A stretch of DNA of 64,000 nt from Mycolicibacterium lutetiense (GTDB lineage Bacteria > Actinomycetota > Actinomycetes > Mycobacteriales > Mycobacteriaceae). A program made the translations under genes and the position numbers. How positions within the stretch are numbered: the stretch's first letter is position 1; each line of letters opens with the position of its first letter. The notes below the pieces were generated by a model. It saw only the letters and a program-made list of their open reading frames with translations. It ran no database searches and had not been told where the DNA came from. The DNA is taken from the NCBI RefSeq assembly GCF_017876775.1, contig NZ_JAGIOP010000001.1, forward strand, positions 1 through 64,000, written 5' to 3'. Of this stretch, positions 54,687 through 63,871 are shown piece by piece.

Positions 54687-55676
54687 ATGCGCTTCGGACT
54701 TTTCATCCCGCAGGGTTGGCGGCTCGACCTCGTAGACATTCCCGCTGAGAAGCACTGGTCGGTGATGCGTGACCTGGCCGCCTACGCCGACGCGGGTGCC
54801 TGGGACTCGCTGTGGGTGTACGACCACTTCCACACCGTTCCGGTGCCGACCGACGAGGCCACCCATGAGGCCTGGTCGCTGATGGCTGCGTACGCGGCGA
54901 CGACGTCCCGCATCAAACTCGGCCAGATGTGCACCGCGATGTCCTACCGCAACCCCGCCTATCTGGCGAAAGTCGCCGCCACCACCGACATCATCTCGGG
55001 TGGCCGGGTGCAGATGGGCATCGGTGGCGGCTGGTACGAACACGAGTGGCGTGCCTACGGCTACGGATTCCCGTCGGCCGGGGTGCGGCTGGGCCGGCTC
55101 GACGAGGGCGTGCAGATCATGCGAGACGCCTGGCGTGACGGGCGGGTCAGCTTCGACGGCAAGCACTATCAGGTCGACGGCGCCATCGTTGCCCCGAAGC
55201 CACTGCAGGACAACGGTATTCCGATGTGGATCGCCGGCGGTGGGGAGAAGGTCACGCTGCGCATCGCGGCCAAGTATGCGCAGTACACCAACTTCACGTC
55301 CGAGCCCGAGGGATTCGCGCACAAGTCGGAGGTGCTCGCCGGCCACTGCCGTGACGTCGGTACCGACTACGACGCGATCGTGCGGTCGGCCAACTTCAAC
55401 GCCGTCATCGGCGCATCCGAGGCCGACGTCGCCGCGCGCGTCGCACGGTTGCGGGCCCGGCAGGCGCCGGTGGCCGGGGAGGCCGCCGTCGATGCCATGC
55501 TGGCCAACGTCACCGCACCCGAATCGGCCAGTGGCACTACCGAACAGGTCATCGAGAAGCTTCAGCGGATGCGGGATCTGGGCTGCGAGTACGCCATCCT
55601 GTACTTCCCCGAGGCTGCGTACGACCGGTCCGGTATCGAGTTGTTCGAGCGCGAGGTCATCCCGGCACTGGGCTGA
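54687..55676 (+). CDS. LLM-class F420-dependent oxidoreductase
   Basis: A 329 aa luciferase-like barrel: DSLWVYDHFHTVPVPTDEAT, LGQMCTAMSYRNPAYLAK, GRVQMGIGGGWYEHEW. Typical of mycobacterial F420 enzymes of unknown substrate. The family name rests on these motifs. Confidence 0.88.
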   Translation: MRFGLFIPQGWRLDLVDIPAEKHWSVMRDLAAYADAGAWDSLWVYDHFHTVPVPTDEATHEAWSLMAAYAATTSRIKLGQMCTAMSYRNPAYLAKVAATTDIISGGRVQMGIGGGWYEHEWRAYGYGFPSAGVRLGRLDEGVQIMRDAWRDGRVSFDGKHYQVDGAIVAPKPLQDNGIPMWIAGGGEKVTLRIAAKYAQYTNFTSEPEGFAHKSEVLAGHCRDVGTDYDAIVRSANFNAVIGASEADVAARVARLRARQAPVAGEAAVDAMLANVTAPESASGTTEQVIEKLQRMRDLGCEYAILYFPEAAYDRSGIELFEREVIPALG

Positions 55677-55989
55677 CCTGATAGAACGCGATGTGCCAGC
55701 CGGCATTGCCAGTCAAAGGCATTGCTGCCGGGCTGAGCACCAATACGATAAGCGAAACCCGGCAGGCTGGCATCGAACGGGACAACCGGGGTGAGAATGC
55801 CCCGGCAACCGCACCCACGAGATAGCCGACGTAGTTGGCGGTGGCCAGGTGTCCGGCCGCCTGCGGGTTGAGGCCTGCGTGCGCGGTCATCAACGGCAGG
55901 ATCGGGGTGTAGACGAAGCGTCCGATCCCCATCGCGGCGGCTAGCACGGCGGCCGTGCGGACGACGTGCATCCAGGGGGCTGTGGGCAT
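55657..55989 (-). pseudogene. Truncated YbfB/YjiJ-like MFS transporter
   Basis: About 110 codons of an MFS protein: first helices AAVLAAAMGIGRFVYTPILP, GHLATANYVGYLVGAVAGA. Family members have about 390 aa and 12 helices; only the first three are left. The reading frame then runs into the end of the LLM gene. It is a remnant. Confidence 0.75.
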
Positions 55990-56082
55990 TGTCCGATGAT
56001 GCGTCAGGTGTGGCGGCACCTGCCACATCCAATTGTCTTGCAGCTGTGAGGTTCAACCTCCCACTCCGGGTGGGTCAGTTCG

Positions 56083-56763
56083 TCATTGCGTGCCGTGATC
56101 CGCGTCGTGCACCTGAACGCAGCAGTGCCCGGGACGTGGATTGAGTTCTGCCTTTGCAGTGTTCGATGAACTGGCGGCGATCGCGCCCCGGATCAGTTCC
56201 AGATTCAACCCACACACCACGTCGAGGTGATCACGGGCCACCGCGTGAAACGGGCAGTTCCGCAGCGAGATTCCCCCGTCCGGTTCTGTGCGGGGTAGGT
56301 ATCCGCAGCCGCGCAGGGCATCGATCAAATCGCCGCCTGCGTCGTGAGCCGCCCGGGTACCCGCATCGCGCGCGGCCTGCTCGACCACCGCTCGCACCGC
56401 ACCGTCGGTGTCCTGTTCGATCGAGGCCACGAGTATTCCGGCGAGCAACTGGTAGTCGCGTGGCGGCACGCTGATGGCCAGCTCACGTTCGGCCAGGCTG
56501 TACAGCTTGGCGGGCCGTCCGGCGCCGGGGCCCGATCGTCCGTCGGGTCGCTGGTAGGTGACCGCAAGGAGTTCGGCATCGGCGAGCTTGTCCAGGTGGT
56601 AGGCCGCCAGGGTGCGTCCGATCCCGGTTGTTGCCGCGGCGTCCTCGCGGGAAACCGGCTCGTCGCTGTCGGCGACCACTTGGTAGAGCCGGCGGCGCAA
56701 CGGGTCATCGAGCGTGCTCAGGGCTGACATGGCCGCCGGGTCGGCAGGCCGGGAGAACATCAC
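56083..56763 (-). CDS. ArsR/SufR-like HTH regulator with C-terminal cysteines
   Basis: A 226 aa protein. N-terminal winged helix: DDPLRRRLYQVVADSDEPVS, GIGRTLAAYHLDKLADAELL. The C-terminal domain ends with a cysteine pattern, NCPFHAVARDHLDVVCGLN and GHCCVQV, as in SufR-type regulators that bind an iron-sulfur cluster. It is divergent from a DoxX-like gene with an 11-bp inverted repeat between, so it probably senses redox or iron and controls that gene. Confidence 0.82.
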   Translation of the reverse strand: MMFSRPADPAAMSALSTLDDPLRRRLYQVVADSDEPVSREDAAATTGIGRTLAAYHLDKLADAELLAVTYQRPDGRSGPGAGRPAKLYSLAERELAISVPPRDYQLLAGILVASIEQDTDGAVRAVVEQAARDAGTRAAHDAGGDLIDALRGCGYLPRTEPDGGISLRNCPFHAVARDHLDVVCGLNLELIRGAIAASSSNTAKAELNPRPGHCCVQVHDADHGTQ

Positions 56764-56785
56764 CCCATTCTAACACCAAAAACTC

Positions 56786-56841
56786 TTGACAAAATCTGCG
56801 AGCGGGGTCGATTCTAAAAATATCGAAGTTTATTTTTAGAA
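56786..56841 (+). promoter_or_regulatory. Promoter and operator of the DoxX-like gene
   Basis: TTGACA at 56786-56791 is a consensus -35; a weak -10 (GATTCT, 56810) follows at 18 bases. A perfect inverted repeat TTCTAAAAATA-N8-TATTTTTAGAA (56812-56841) overlaps the -10 and start region. The AT-rich sequence stands out in this genome. Confidence 0.7.
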
Positions 56842-56851
56842 AGGAAAGGTC

Positions 56852-57310
56852 ATGACCACCTCAAATGTTGGTATCGGTCAATCTGCCGGTTGGGCGGCCG
56901 CGGTTGAGCGGGCCCGCACGGACCCGGCGTACGGGGCCTACGCGTTGCTGCGGTTCGGCTTTACCGTGTTGCCCATCGTGTTCGGGATCGACAAGTTCAC
57001 CGACCTGTTGACCAACTGGGACGGCTATCTGGCGCCGTGGATCGCCGATCTCAGCCCGTTCGGGGCGCACTCGACCATGCTCGTGGTGGGAGTGATCGAG
57101 ATCGTGGCCGGCGTGGCAGTGGCCGTCAAGCCGAGATATGCGGCCTACATCGTCGCTGCCTGGCTTGCCGGGATCATCGTGAACCTGCTGAGCTATTCCG
57201 GTTTCTACGATATTGCGCTGCGCGATTTCGGGCTGCTGCTGGCGGCGCTGACCCTTGCCCGGTTGGCCTCGGTCTATGACCCGTCCTGGCATCGTGCCGG
57301 CACGCATTGA
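56852..57310 (+). CDS. DoxX-like membrane protein
   Basis: A 152 aa protein with four membrane helices (LLRFGFTVLPIVFGIDKF, STMLVVGVIEIVAGVAVAV, AAYIVAAWLAGIIVNLL, FGLLLAALTLARLASV). A purine-rich AGAAAGGAAAGG precedes the ATG. DoxX-type proteins take part in sulfur and redox balance at the membrane in mycobacteria. The redox-type regulator next to it fits this. Confidence 0.8.
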   Translation: MTTSNVGIGQSAGWAAAVERARTDPAYGAYALLRFGFTVLPIVFGIDKFTDLLTNWDGYLAPWIADLSPFGAHSTMLVVGVIEIVAGVAVAVKPRYAAYIVAAWLAGIIVNLLSYSGFYDIALRDFGLLLAALTLARLASVYDPSWHRAGTH

Positions 57311-57392
57311 TGGCGCCCGCGCCGAACGGCCGTCAAACGTACATCGCATGACTGGCAGATGACCGGAGAAGGTATGTCGGCTGAAAAGTCCG

Positions 57393-57815
57393 GTGGATTG
57401 GAGCAGAAATGTGCTCCATGATCCCCACGTGACGCTGACATCACGGGAATTCGGGACCGGACGCGTATCCGCCCCAACGGTCGGGGCCGGCGTGGCCGCG
57501 GTGTTCAACCCCCGGCCGCGCGTGGCCTCCCGCGCGGCTGACTCGGTTGACTGTTCCAGGCCTGTGCACAGCGCTGACATCGCTCAATCGCGCCTGTTCG
57601 AGGAGATTCTGCTCGGTGAAATCGTCGAGCTGCGAGACCATCTCGCCGCTACTGAACTCCGGTGGCGGCAGCTTCGGGAACGCAGCCGGGTGGCCGATGC
57701 GCCGATGCCGGAAGCGCTCGTCCGGCTGCACGCGCGCATCGCCGAGGCCGAACGGTTGCTCGTCCAACTGCGGTGCCGCTTCGGCTACGACGGAGATTCA
57801 CTCCGGGTGATTTGA
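57393..57815 (+). CDS. Hypothetical protein with C-terminal coiled coil
   Basis: A 140 aa frame from GTG 57393 without a known family. The first 55 residues look disordered. The second half is a heptad-like helix (LLGEIVELRDHLAATELRWR, LHARIAEAERLLVQLRCR). Coding potential is fair; a start further in is possible. Confidence 0.45.
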   Translation: MDWSRNVLHDPHVTLTSREFGTGRVSAPTVGAGVAAVFNPRPRVASRAADSVDCSRPVHSADIAQSRLFEEILLGEIVELRDHLAATELRWRQLRERSRVADAPMPEALVRLHARIAEAERLLVQLRCRFGYDGDSLRVI

Positions 57816-57984
57816 AGAATTCGATGACGCACTTGCCGGCGGCGAGCGGTCCGATCCCACACTGTCCCTGTCAATACCAGTATCGACAGGGCCGGGCCGG
57901 CGGCTCAATTGGCGGAATTGGCGACCGGTGCAGGGCGGTTGTTGGGTCCATCGATGACTACACCCCAGTTGAAAGGACCCCGCA

Positions 57985-58126
57985 ATGTCCATCATCCGAT
58001 TCCACGAGACGACCACTGCCACAGCCGAACAGTTCGTCGCCGGGCTCACCGATTTCGGGCCCGGTAGATCGCAGCTCTTCAAGAACAGCGCCGACGGGTA
58101 CCTCAAGGTGCACATCTTCCGCGCTG
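57985..58126 (+). pseudogene. 5' fragment of an SRPBCC-like gene
   Basis: A ribosome site (GAAAGGA) and about 47 codons, SIIRFHETTTATAEQFVAGL, TDFGPGRSQLFKNSADGY, LKVH, match the N-terminus of mycobacterial SRPBCC proteins. The following residues do not belong to the fold and no frame restores them, so the gene is truncated. The flanking 58127-58239 holds no supported gene on this strand. Confidence 0.6.
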
Positions 58127-58239
58127 AACCGGGAAGCGACTCAGCTGCCCGACTGGGCGATTGCGCCTGCTCTAGTGGTGCCCAAGCACGATCATTTGAT
58201 GTGTCGGTGCTTCGTGGTCCCGCGCCATCTGGCCGTCGG

Positions 58240-58563
58240 TTACCGAGCCGGCCAGGTGGTGCGGGGTGCAGGACCCGCGGGCGGCTGCGGCTTCAGGTTC
58301 GCACCGGGCTGCGTGCCGTTCTGTGCCGCGGCCAGGCACGTTCCGAGCCGGCCGGGAATGCAGGGTGCGGTTCCGCCCGTGCTTCGCGGCGTGCCGATGA
58401 TGTTCCGGTCGGTCGTCGACCAGCACATTCCGGTGCGGGGATCCAACTGTTGGTTGGCGGCGCACGCCGCGTATGCCGGTGGAGCGGTGATGACCGGGCC
58501 TGACAGGAACAGCACGAAGCCGACCAGTGCCAACAGCAGCGTGGAAGCTTTGATTCGGGTCAT
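58240..58563 (-). CDS. Small secreted cysteine-containing protein
   Basis: A 107 aa protein from ATG 58563, with GGAG nine bases upstream. Signal peptide LLLALVGFVLFLSGPVITA, cut near AYA. The mature part has four cysteines (CAANQQLDPRTGMCW, CIPGRLGTC) and a proline-rich end. Secreted, function unknown. Confidence 0.65.
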   Translation of the reverse strand: MTRIKASTLLLALVGFVLFLSGPVITAPPAYAACAANQQLDPRTGMCWSTTDRNIIGTPRSTGGTAPCIPGRLGTCLAAAQNGTQPGANLKPQPPAGPAPRTTWPAR

Positions 58564-58606
58564 TCTCAGGGTCTCCATCATTTGCGGATGTGACCGCGGC
58601 CGGGCG

Positions 58607-59287
58607 CTAGGCGGCGGTAATCGTCGTGCGGTCATTGATCCACTGCATGGCGTCGAGCACGATCTGTGAATCGCTCTCCATCGCCGTGCCGTTCAGTTGG
58701 ACGACGAAGAGTGCATCCGGACCGGGCACCACAACCGTTTTCTGGGCGACGAAACGCGTTTTGCCGTCATGGAGGTACGTTCCGGCGTAGTCAACGGAAT
58801 TGAACCCGCCGATGGTGCGCTCGGTGGCCTCACCGCGCGGTTTGAAATCAGGCATGTTGTCCAAAAGTCCCGACGCATATTCGAGCACTTCGGGGGCCTC
58901 CACGTCGCCGGTGAGTTTGTTGGCGATCGCGGTAATGGTGGGGGGATCCGCGGCATCCCGGGGTTGGTCGTAGACGATGGCTCCGAAGGCCCAATCCGGT
59001 ATCTCGGTGGCCAAGCTCCAGTTCTCGGGGAGGGCGAGGTCGAAGGTCGGGGCCCCGGGATCGCCTGGCGCGAAAGGAACTTCGGCGATGTTGTGCTCGA
59101 CGATATAGTCATGCAGGGTTTCGTCGAGACCGTCCTCCAGCTTGGGCGGTTGATCCTGCACGGCGGTCACCGCTGTCGATTCGGAGGTTGAGGATTTCTG
59201 TTCGCCGGACGGTCCACAACCCGCGACAGCGAAACTGAGGGACGCGGCCATCAGGCCGGTCGTTGTCGCCACCAACATTTTTCTCAT
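58607..59287 (-). CDS. LpqN/LpqT-family lipoprotein
   Basis: A 226 aa lipoprotein: signal MRKMLVATTTGLMAASLSFA and lipobox VAGC. The mature domain (PTFDLALPENWSLATEIPDW, AFGAIVYDQP, RFVAQKTVVVPGPDALFVVQ) is the LpqN fold, a mycobacteria-specific family that folds like a compact alpha/beta sandwich and was linked to virulence-related host contacts in M. tuberculosis. Upstream 237 bp show no gene. Confidence 0.82.
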   Translation of the reverse strand: MRKMLVATTTGLMAASLSFAVAGCGPSGEQKSSTSESTAVTAVQDQPPKLEDGLDETLHDYIVEHNIAEVPFAPGDPGAPTFDLALPENWSLATEIPDWAFGAIVYDQPRDAADPPTITAIANKLTGDVEAPEVLEYASGLLDNMPDFKPRGEATERTIGGFNSVDYAGTYLHDGKTRFVAQKTVVVPGPDALFVVQLNGTAMESDSQIVLDAMQWINDRTTITAA

Positions 59288-59524
59288 GGGATCGGTTCCC
59301 TTTTCGTCGTGGTAAGGCTCGAGTCGAGAGTATCGGCACCGGTGTTGCGTGAGCGTGTTTGCGCGGAATTTGATTTGCGAACTCGGAAACGGATCGGCGT
59401 CGTGGTATCGCCGTCCGGGCGGACGCGGGCTACGCGACGGGGGCGATAGTCTGCCAAGGGGTCACAAAACCGGTCGCCGGACCGGCTTCGTCAGCCCGAC
59501 CCCGTCGGAAGGGAATGCACCGCC

Positions 59525-59860
59525 ATGGAGAAGATCTCGCTCACCGCGATTGCCCGTCAACAGTTGAGCTCCGCCCGTGCGGCCAGCAGTGGACGCAGTG
59601 CAACCACGGTCTACGGCGGGCATGAGCACCAGTTGCGTCAGACGGTGATCGCTCTCAAAGGTGACACCGGTCTCGACGAGCACGAGAGCCCGGGCGAGGC
59701 GACCCTGCAGGTGATCGAGGGCCGGGTGAAGCTGGCCACGGCCGAGGCCAGTTGGGAAGGATCGCCGGGCGATCACATCGTGATCCCGCGTACCCGCCAC
59801 AGCCTGCATGCACTCGAGGATTCGGTGGTGCTGTTGACCGTGGTGAAGCCACACGCCTAG
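59525..59860 (+). CDS. Small cupin protein
   Basis: A 111 aa single cupin: metal motif 1 as DEHESPGEATLQVIEG and motif 2 as GDHIVIPRTRHSLHAL. Metal ligands H and E are partly conserved. It could be a sensor or a small enzyme. It converges on the XPB gene with 4 bases between. Confidence 0.78.
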   Translation: MEKISLTAIARQQLSSARAASSGRSATTVYGGHEHQLRQTVIALKGDTGLDEHESPGEATLQVIEGRVKLATAEASWEGSPGDHIVIPRTRHSLHALEDSVVLLTVVKPHA

Positions 59861-59864
59861 ATCG

Positions 59865-61514
59865 TTAGATGGGGGGGCCGAGCAGGTCGTCGGCGTCCTT
59901 GATGACGTAGCCGTAGCCCTGCTCGGCCAGGAAGCGCTGGCGGTGTGCGGCGTACTCGGCGTCCAACGAATCGCGTGACACCACGGAGTAGAACACCGCA
60001 CCGCCGCCGTTGGCCTTCGGACGCAGCAGCCGGCCCAGGCGCTGTGCCTCTTCCTGGCGGGAGCCGAAGGTGCCTGAAACCTGAACGGCGACAGATGCTT
60101 CCGGCAGGTCGATGGAGAAGTTCGCCACCTTGCTGACCACCAGCGTGGAGATCTCGCCGCGGCGGAATGCGTCGAAGAGGGCCTCGCGCTCGGAGTTCTT
60201 CGTCGACCCCTGGATCACCGGGGCATCCAGCTCCTGGCCGAGTTCTTCGAGCTGATCCAGGTAGGCGCCGATCACCAGCGTCGGCTCGCCGGGGTGACGT
60301 TCCAGGATCGATCGGACCACCGCGATCTTGGTGTGCACCGTCGAGCACAGTTTGTAGCGTTCCTCGGGCTCGGCGGTGGCGTAGAGCATCCGCTCGTTGT
60401 CGGTCATCGTGACCCGGACCTCGATGCACTCGGCGGGCGCGATCCAGCCCTGGGCTTCGATGTCCTTCCACGGCGCGTCGTAGCGTTTCGGCCCGATCAG
60501 GGAGAACACGTCGCCTTCGCGGCCGTCTTCGCGGATCAGGGTCGCCGTCAGGCCCAGTCGCCGCCGGGACTGCAGATCGGCGGTCATCCGGAACACCGGT
60601 GCCGGCAGCAGGTGCACCTCGTCGTAGATGATCAGCCCCCAGTCACGGGTGTCGAAGATCTCCAGATGCTTGTACTCGCCCTTGGTGCGGCGGGTGATCA
60701 CCTGGTACGTCGCGATGGTGACCGGCCGGATCTCCTTCTTCTCACCCGAGTACTCGCCGATCTCGTCCTCGGTCAGCGAGGTGCGGGCCACCAGTTCGCG
60801 CTTCCACTGCCGCCCGGCCACCGTGTTGGTGACCAGGATCAGCGTCGTCGCGCCGGCCTTGGCCATCGCGGCCGCTCCGACCAGGGTCTTGCCGGCGCCG
60901 CACGGCAGCACCACCACGCCGGAGCCGCCCGCCCAGAACGAATCGGTGGCCATCTGCTGGTAGTCGCGCAGCTCCCAGCCGTCCTGGGCCAGGGCGATCG
61001 GATGGGCCTCGCCGTCGACGTAGCCGGCCAGGTCCTCGGCGGGCCAGCCGATCTTGAGCAGCATCTGCTTGATGTGACCGCGCTCGCTGGCATGCACCAC
61101 GACGGTGTCGTCGTCGAGGCGCGCGCCGAGCATCGGGGCGATCTTCTTGTGCCGCAGCACCTCGGTGAGCACCGCTCGATCCAGGCTCACCAGGACCAGG
61201 CCATGCACCGGACTCTTCACCAGTTGCAGCCGTCCGTAGCGGCCCATGGTGTCGACGACGTCGACCAGCAGTGGCTGCGGCACCGGGTAGCGGGAGAAGC
61301 TGACCAGGGCATCAACCACCTGCTCGGCGTCGTGGCCGGCCGCGCGGGCGTTCCACAGTGCCAGGGGCGTGATGCGGTACGTGTGGACGTGCTCGGGGGC
61401 GCGCTCCAGCTCGGCGAACGGCGCGATGGCGGCGCGGGCCGCTCCGGCCTGCTCGTGGTCGACTTCGAGCAGCACCGTCTTGTCGGACTGCACGATCAGT
61501 GGGCCGTCAGTCAT
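59865..61514 (-). CDS. ercc3: XPB/Ercc3 DNA repair helicase (Rv0861c type)
   Basis: A 549 aa superfamily 2 helicase: Walker A VVLPCGAGKTLVGAAAMA, IYDEVHLLPAP, LGLTATLIREDG and QEEAQRLGRLLRPK. The N-terminal domain is the damage-recognition part of bacterial XPB. M. tuberculosis XPB is a 3'-5' helicase with proposed roles in nucleotide excision and transcription. The next gene upstream is Rv0862c-like and likely in the same unit. Confidence 0.93.
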   Translation of the reverse strand: MTDGPLIVQSDKTVLLEVDHEQAGAARAAIAPFAELERAPEHVHTYRITPLALWNARAAGHDAEQVVDALVSFSRYPVPQPLLVDVVDTMGRYGRLQLVKSPVHGLVLVSLDRAVLTEVLRHKKIAPMLGARLDDDTVVVHASERGHIKQMLLKIGWPAEDLAGYVDGEAHPIALAQDGWELRDYQQMATDSFWAGGSGVVVLPCGAGKTLVGAAAMAKAGATTLILVTNTVAGRQWKRELVARTSLTEDEIGEYSGEKKEIRPVTIATYQVITRRTKGEYKHLEIFDTRDWGLIIYDEVHLLPAPVFRMTADLQSRRRLGLTATLIREDGREGDVFSLIGPKRYDAPWKDIEAQGWIAPAECIEVRVTMTDNERMLYATAEPEERYKLCSTVHTKIAVVRSILERHPGEPTLVIGAYLDQLEELGQELDAPVIQGSTKNSEREALFDAFRRGEISTLVVSKVANFSIDLPEASVAVQVSGTFGSRQEEAQRLGRLLRPKANGGGAVFYSVVSRDSLDAEYAAHRQRFLAEQGYGYVIKDADDLLGPPI

Positions 61515-61557
61515 TCTCGGCTCCTCGCAGGAATCATCTGGTCCATTATCCAGAAAC

Positions 61558-63813
61558 CTAGTTATCGGCCGAAACCACCGAGGTGACGCGGTGGATGGCG
61601 AACTCGCGGACCCGCCCGGCGGCCGGATCGAATGCGGTCAGCTGACCGCCGCGCACATTGATGGGGGAGACCACCCGCTGCGTGGCCACCCCGGCCGGGT
61701 CGACGTATCCGATCACCACGGAGGTCTGGTTGATCGCGGCCTCCTGTAATTGGGTGATGGCCATCGCCGGGTCCAGGCGCACACTGGCGAACGGTCCCGA
61801 CGCCACCTTGCGCAGCACCGCGACGATCGCGCCGAGAGTCTGGGCTGTCGGCGCGGTGGGTGGGCGGTAGACGCGGCGCCGGGTCGGTGCGACGACGCGC
61901 GCGCCGCGGGCCCTGATGTCGACGACGGCGCCGGTGGAGTCTTCGGCGGCGGGCGCGAACCCGGCTTCGCGTAGCGCGGTAAGCATGTCGGCGATCGGTG
62001 CCTGCGACACTGCCACCGTCGGGGCCAGCAGTCGCAGCTCGAGGCGGTCGGCGCCCGGCGAGGCGACTGCCTGGGCCAGCAGTGCCGGATCCTCACACCG
62101 CAGGAACGACGTGGCCATCCCGACGCGCAGCTGACCGTGGCGGCGGGCGACGTCGTCGATGAGATAGGTCAAGCCTTGCGGCACCGGGGTTTTCGAATGT
62201 TTCTCGAACAGGGTGTGCAGCTCGCTGGCGGTGCGCCCGGCATCGAGTGCACGCCGGATGGACGCTTCGCTGATCCGGTAGACCATCGCCGCGCCCGCCG
62301 ATTCGACGGTGGCCACCTCGGCCAGATGTTCGGCCAGCTCCCGCTCCAGCGGTCCGGGCACGATTACCGTGAGGTCGGCCTGTAGCAGGAAGTGGTCGAG
62401 TGGTTTGGGGAGCGCCTTGGCCATCGCGGCCAGTACGTCCACGTCGGGGTCGCCGGCCAATATCCCGCGCGCCGGGGTGCTGATCGCACCGCGGCCCACC
62501 ATGCCCAGGGCATGCGCTTCGGCGAGCAGGCCGCCGACCGTGGCCGGCTGCAGGCGCACCGCCCAGCGCGGCCGCCGCCAGACCATCGCGCGAGCGGCTT
62601 CGGCGCTGTCGACCCCGCTGCCCGGTGCCAGGTCGGCCAACACGCTCAGCAGCAGTCTGCGGTCCAGGGGAGCTGCGGTCGAATACAGCGAATCCGACAG
62701 TGCAGCAAAGGGTTTGTTGTCCGGGCCGCGGCTGCCGATCAGCGCTGGCCGGGCCGGCAGGTCCAGCCAGGTCGAGGCCAGCAGCTGCCAGCGGGTGGCA
62801 GTCGGGGATTCGACGAACCGGTCTGCGGCCACCGTCGGCGCCCAGTAGGGTCCGGTCCCGTCACCCGGGTCCGGTTCGGGCATCCCGGCCGCGATCAGCC
62901 CCGCGCCGGCAGCCAGTTCCAGGAGGAGCCCCAGCCGTGGTTCGTCGATACCGGTGGTCTTGGCCAGCCGTTTGACGTCACGCACCCCGAGCCCGCCGTT
63001 GCGCAACTCGGGAACCGGTGTGATGCCGAGGGTTTCGATGATCAGGTCAATCTCGCGCAGCAGATCGATGGCCGCACCGGCGGCCGCTGCGTTCACATCG
63101 GCAGGCGTTGTCGAGGACGTCTGGAGTACCGGCGCGGTCAACTCCGTCGGGCCGGGCGCCTCACCGCGCATCACCTGACCGATGATCCGGGGCAGGATCA
63201 CGGTCTCAGCGTCGATCCGCCGCAGCAGTCCGGCCTCGAGCAGTCGCGGCACCGGCCGGTCCGGCGGGGTGTCGGGGGCCGCGTCGCGGGTGCGGCCCAT
63301 GGGTGAGCCCTCCAACAGGCGGGCCAGCAGATCGTTCTGGGCGTCGTCGAGCTCCCCGAGCAGGCCGGCGATCTCGTCGGCGCTGCGGTCGGACACCTCT
63401 TCGGTGGCCTGCCCGACGAACCACGGCAGGCCGGAAGCCACCTCGGGTGCCACCCGGACCGCAGTGTCGCCCCAGACCAGGGCCCGCTCACGCAGATCGT
63501 CCAGCGCGGCCATCACGTCCCCGGCGCCGACGCGCTCGCCCAACAGTTTTCTCACCTCGGATACCGGGACGGCGTGCGTGTCGGCGTGCAGGACCAGCAG
63601 TGCGTCCAGCACAGCCAGCTTCAGGAAGTCCAGGGAATCGGTGGCAGCCTTGACCGACTGGCGTGAGGTGGCACGCGCGGCAAGCGCGGCAATCGTCCCC
63701 GGGGGTGGCTGGCTCAGGTCGGGCCGCAGTTCCAGCAGGCGGATCAGGGCCTTGTCATCGAGGTCGGACAGCCAGGCACCCAGCGGGAACCCGGGAGTCT
63801 GTGCAGCGGTCAT
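61558..63813 (-). CDS. XPB-associated helicase-C-like protein (Rv0862c type)
   Basis: A 751 aa protein from ATG 63813 (MTAAQTPGFPLGAWLSDL). The N-terminal half is helical (DKALIRLLELRPDLSQPPPG); the C-terminal third holds a Helicase_C_3-type domain (LQADLTVIVPGPLERELAEH) and a WYL-like end (VVIGYVDPAGVATQRVVSPI). No Walker motif is present. It is conserved next to XPB in actinobacteria and probably binds it. Confidence 0.85.
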   Translation of the reverse strand: MTAAQTPGFPLGAWLSDLDDKALIRLLELRPDLSQPPPGTIAALAARATSRQSVKAATDSLDFLKLAVLDALLVLHADTHAVPVSEVRKLLGERVGAGDVMAALDDLRERALVWGDTAVRVAPEVASGLPWFVGQATEEVSDRSADEIAGLLGELDDAQNDLLARLLEGSPMGRTRDAAPDTPPDRPVPRLLEAGLLRRIDAETVILPRIIGQVMRGEAPGPTELTAPVLQTSSTTPADVNAAAAGAAIDLLREIDLIIETLGITPVPELRNGGLGVRDVKRLAKTTGIDEPRLGLLLELAAGAGLIAAGMPEPDPGDGTGPYWAPTVAADRFVESPTATRWQLLASTWLDLPARPALIGSRGPDNKPFAALSDSLYSTAAPLDRRLLLSVLADLAPGSGVDSAEAARAMVWRRPRWAVRLQPATVGGLLAEAHALGMVGRGAISTPARGILAGDPDVDVLAAMAKALPKPLDHFLLQADLTVIVPGPLERELAEHLAEVATVESAGAAMVYRISEASIRRALDAGRTASELHTLFEKHSKTPVPQGLTYLIDDVARRHGQLRVGMATSFLRCEDPALLAQAVASPGADRLELRLLAPTVAVSQAPIADMLTALREAGFAPAAEDSTGAVVDIRARGARVVAPTRRRVYRPPTAPTAQTLGAIVAVLRKVASGPFASVRLDPAMAITQLQEAAINQTSVVIGYVDPAGVATQRVVSPINVRGGQLTAFDPAAGRVREFAIHRVTSVVSADN

Positions 63814-63871
63814 ATCCTGACCAGGGTAAAGCAGCCCGCCGGTCTCGCCACCGGATGAGGAGCCTGCCACA

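Noticed and set aside
60294..61586. 430-codon plus-strand frame
   Set aside because: Antisense to the XPB helicase; composition typical of a mirrored frame.
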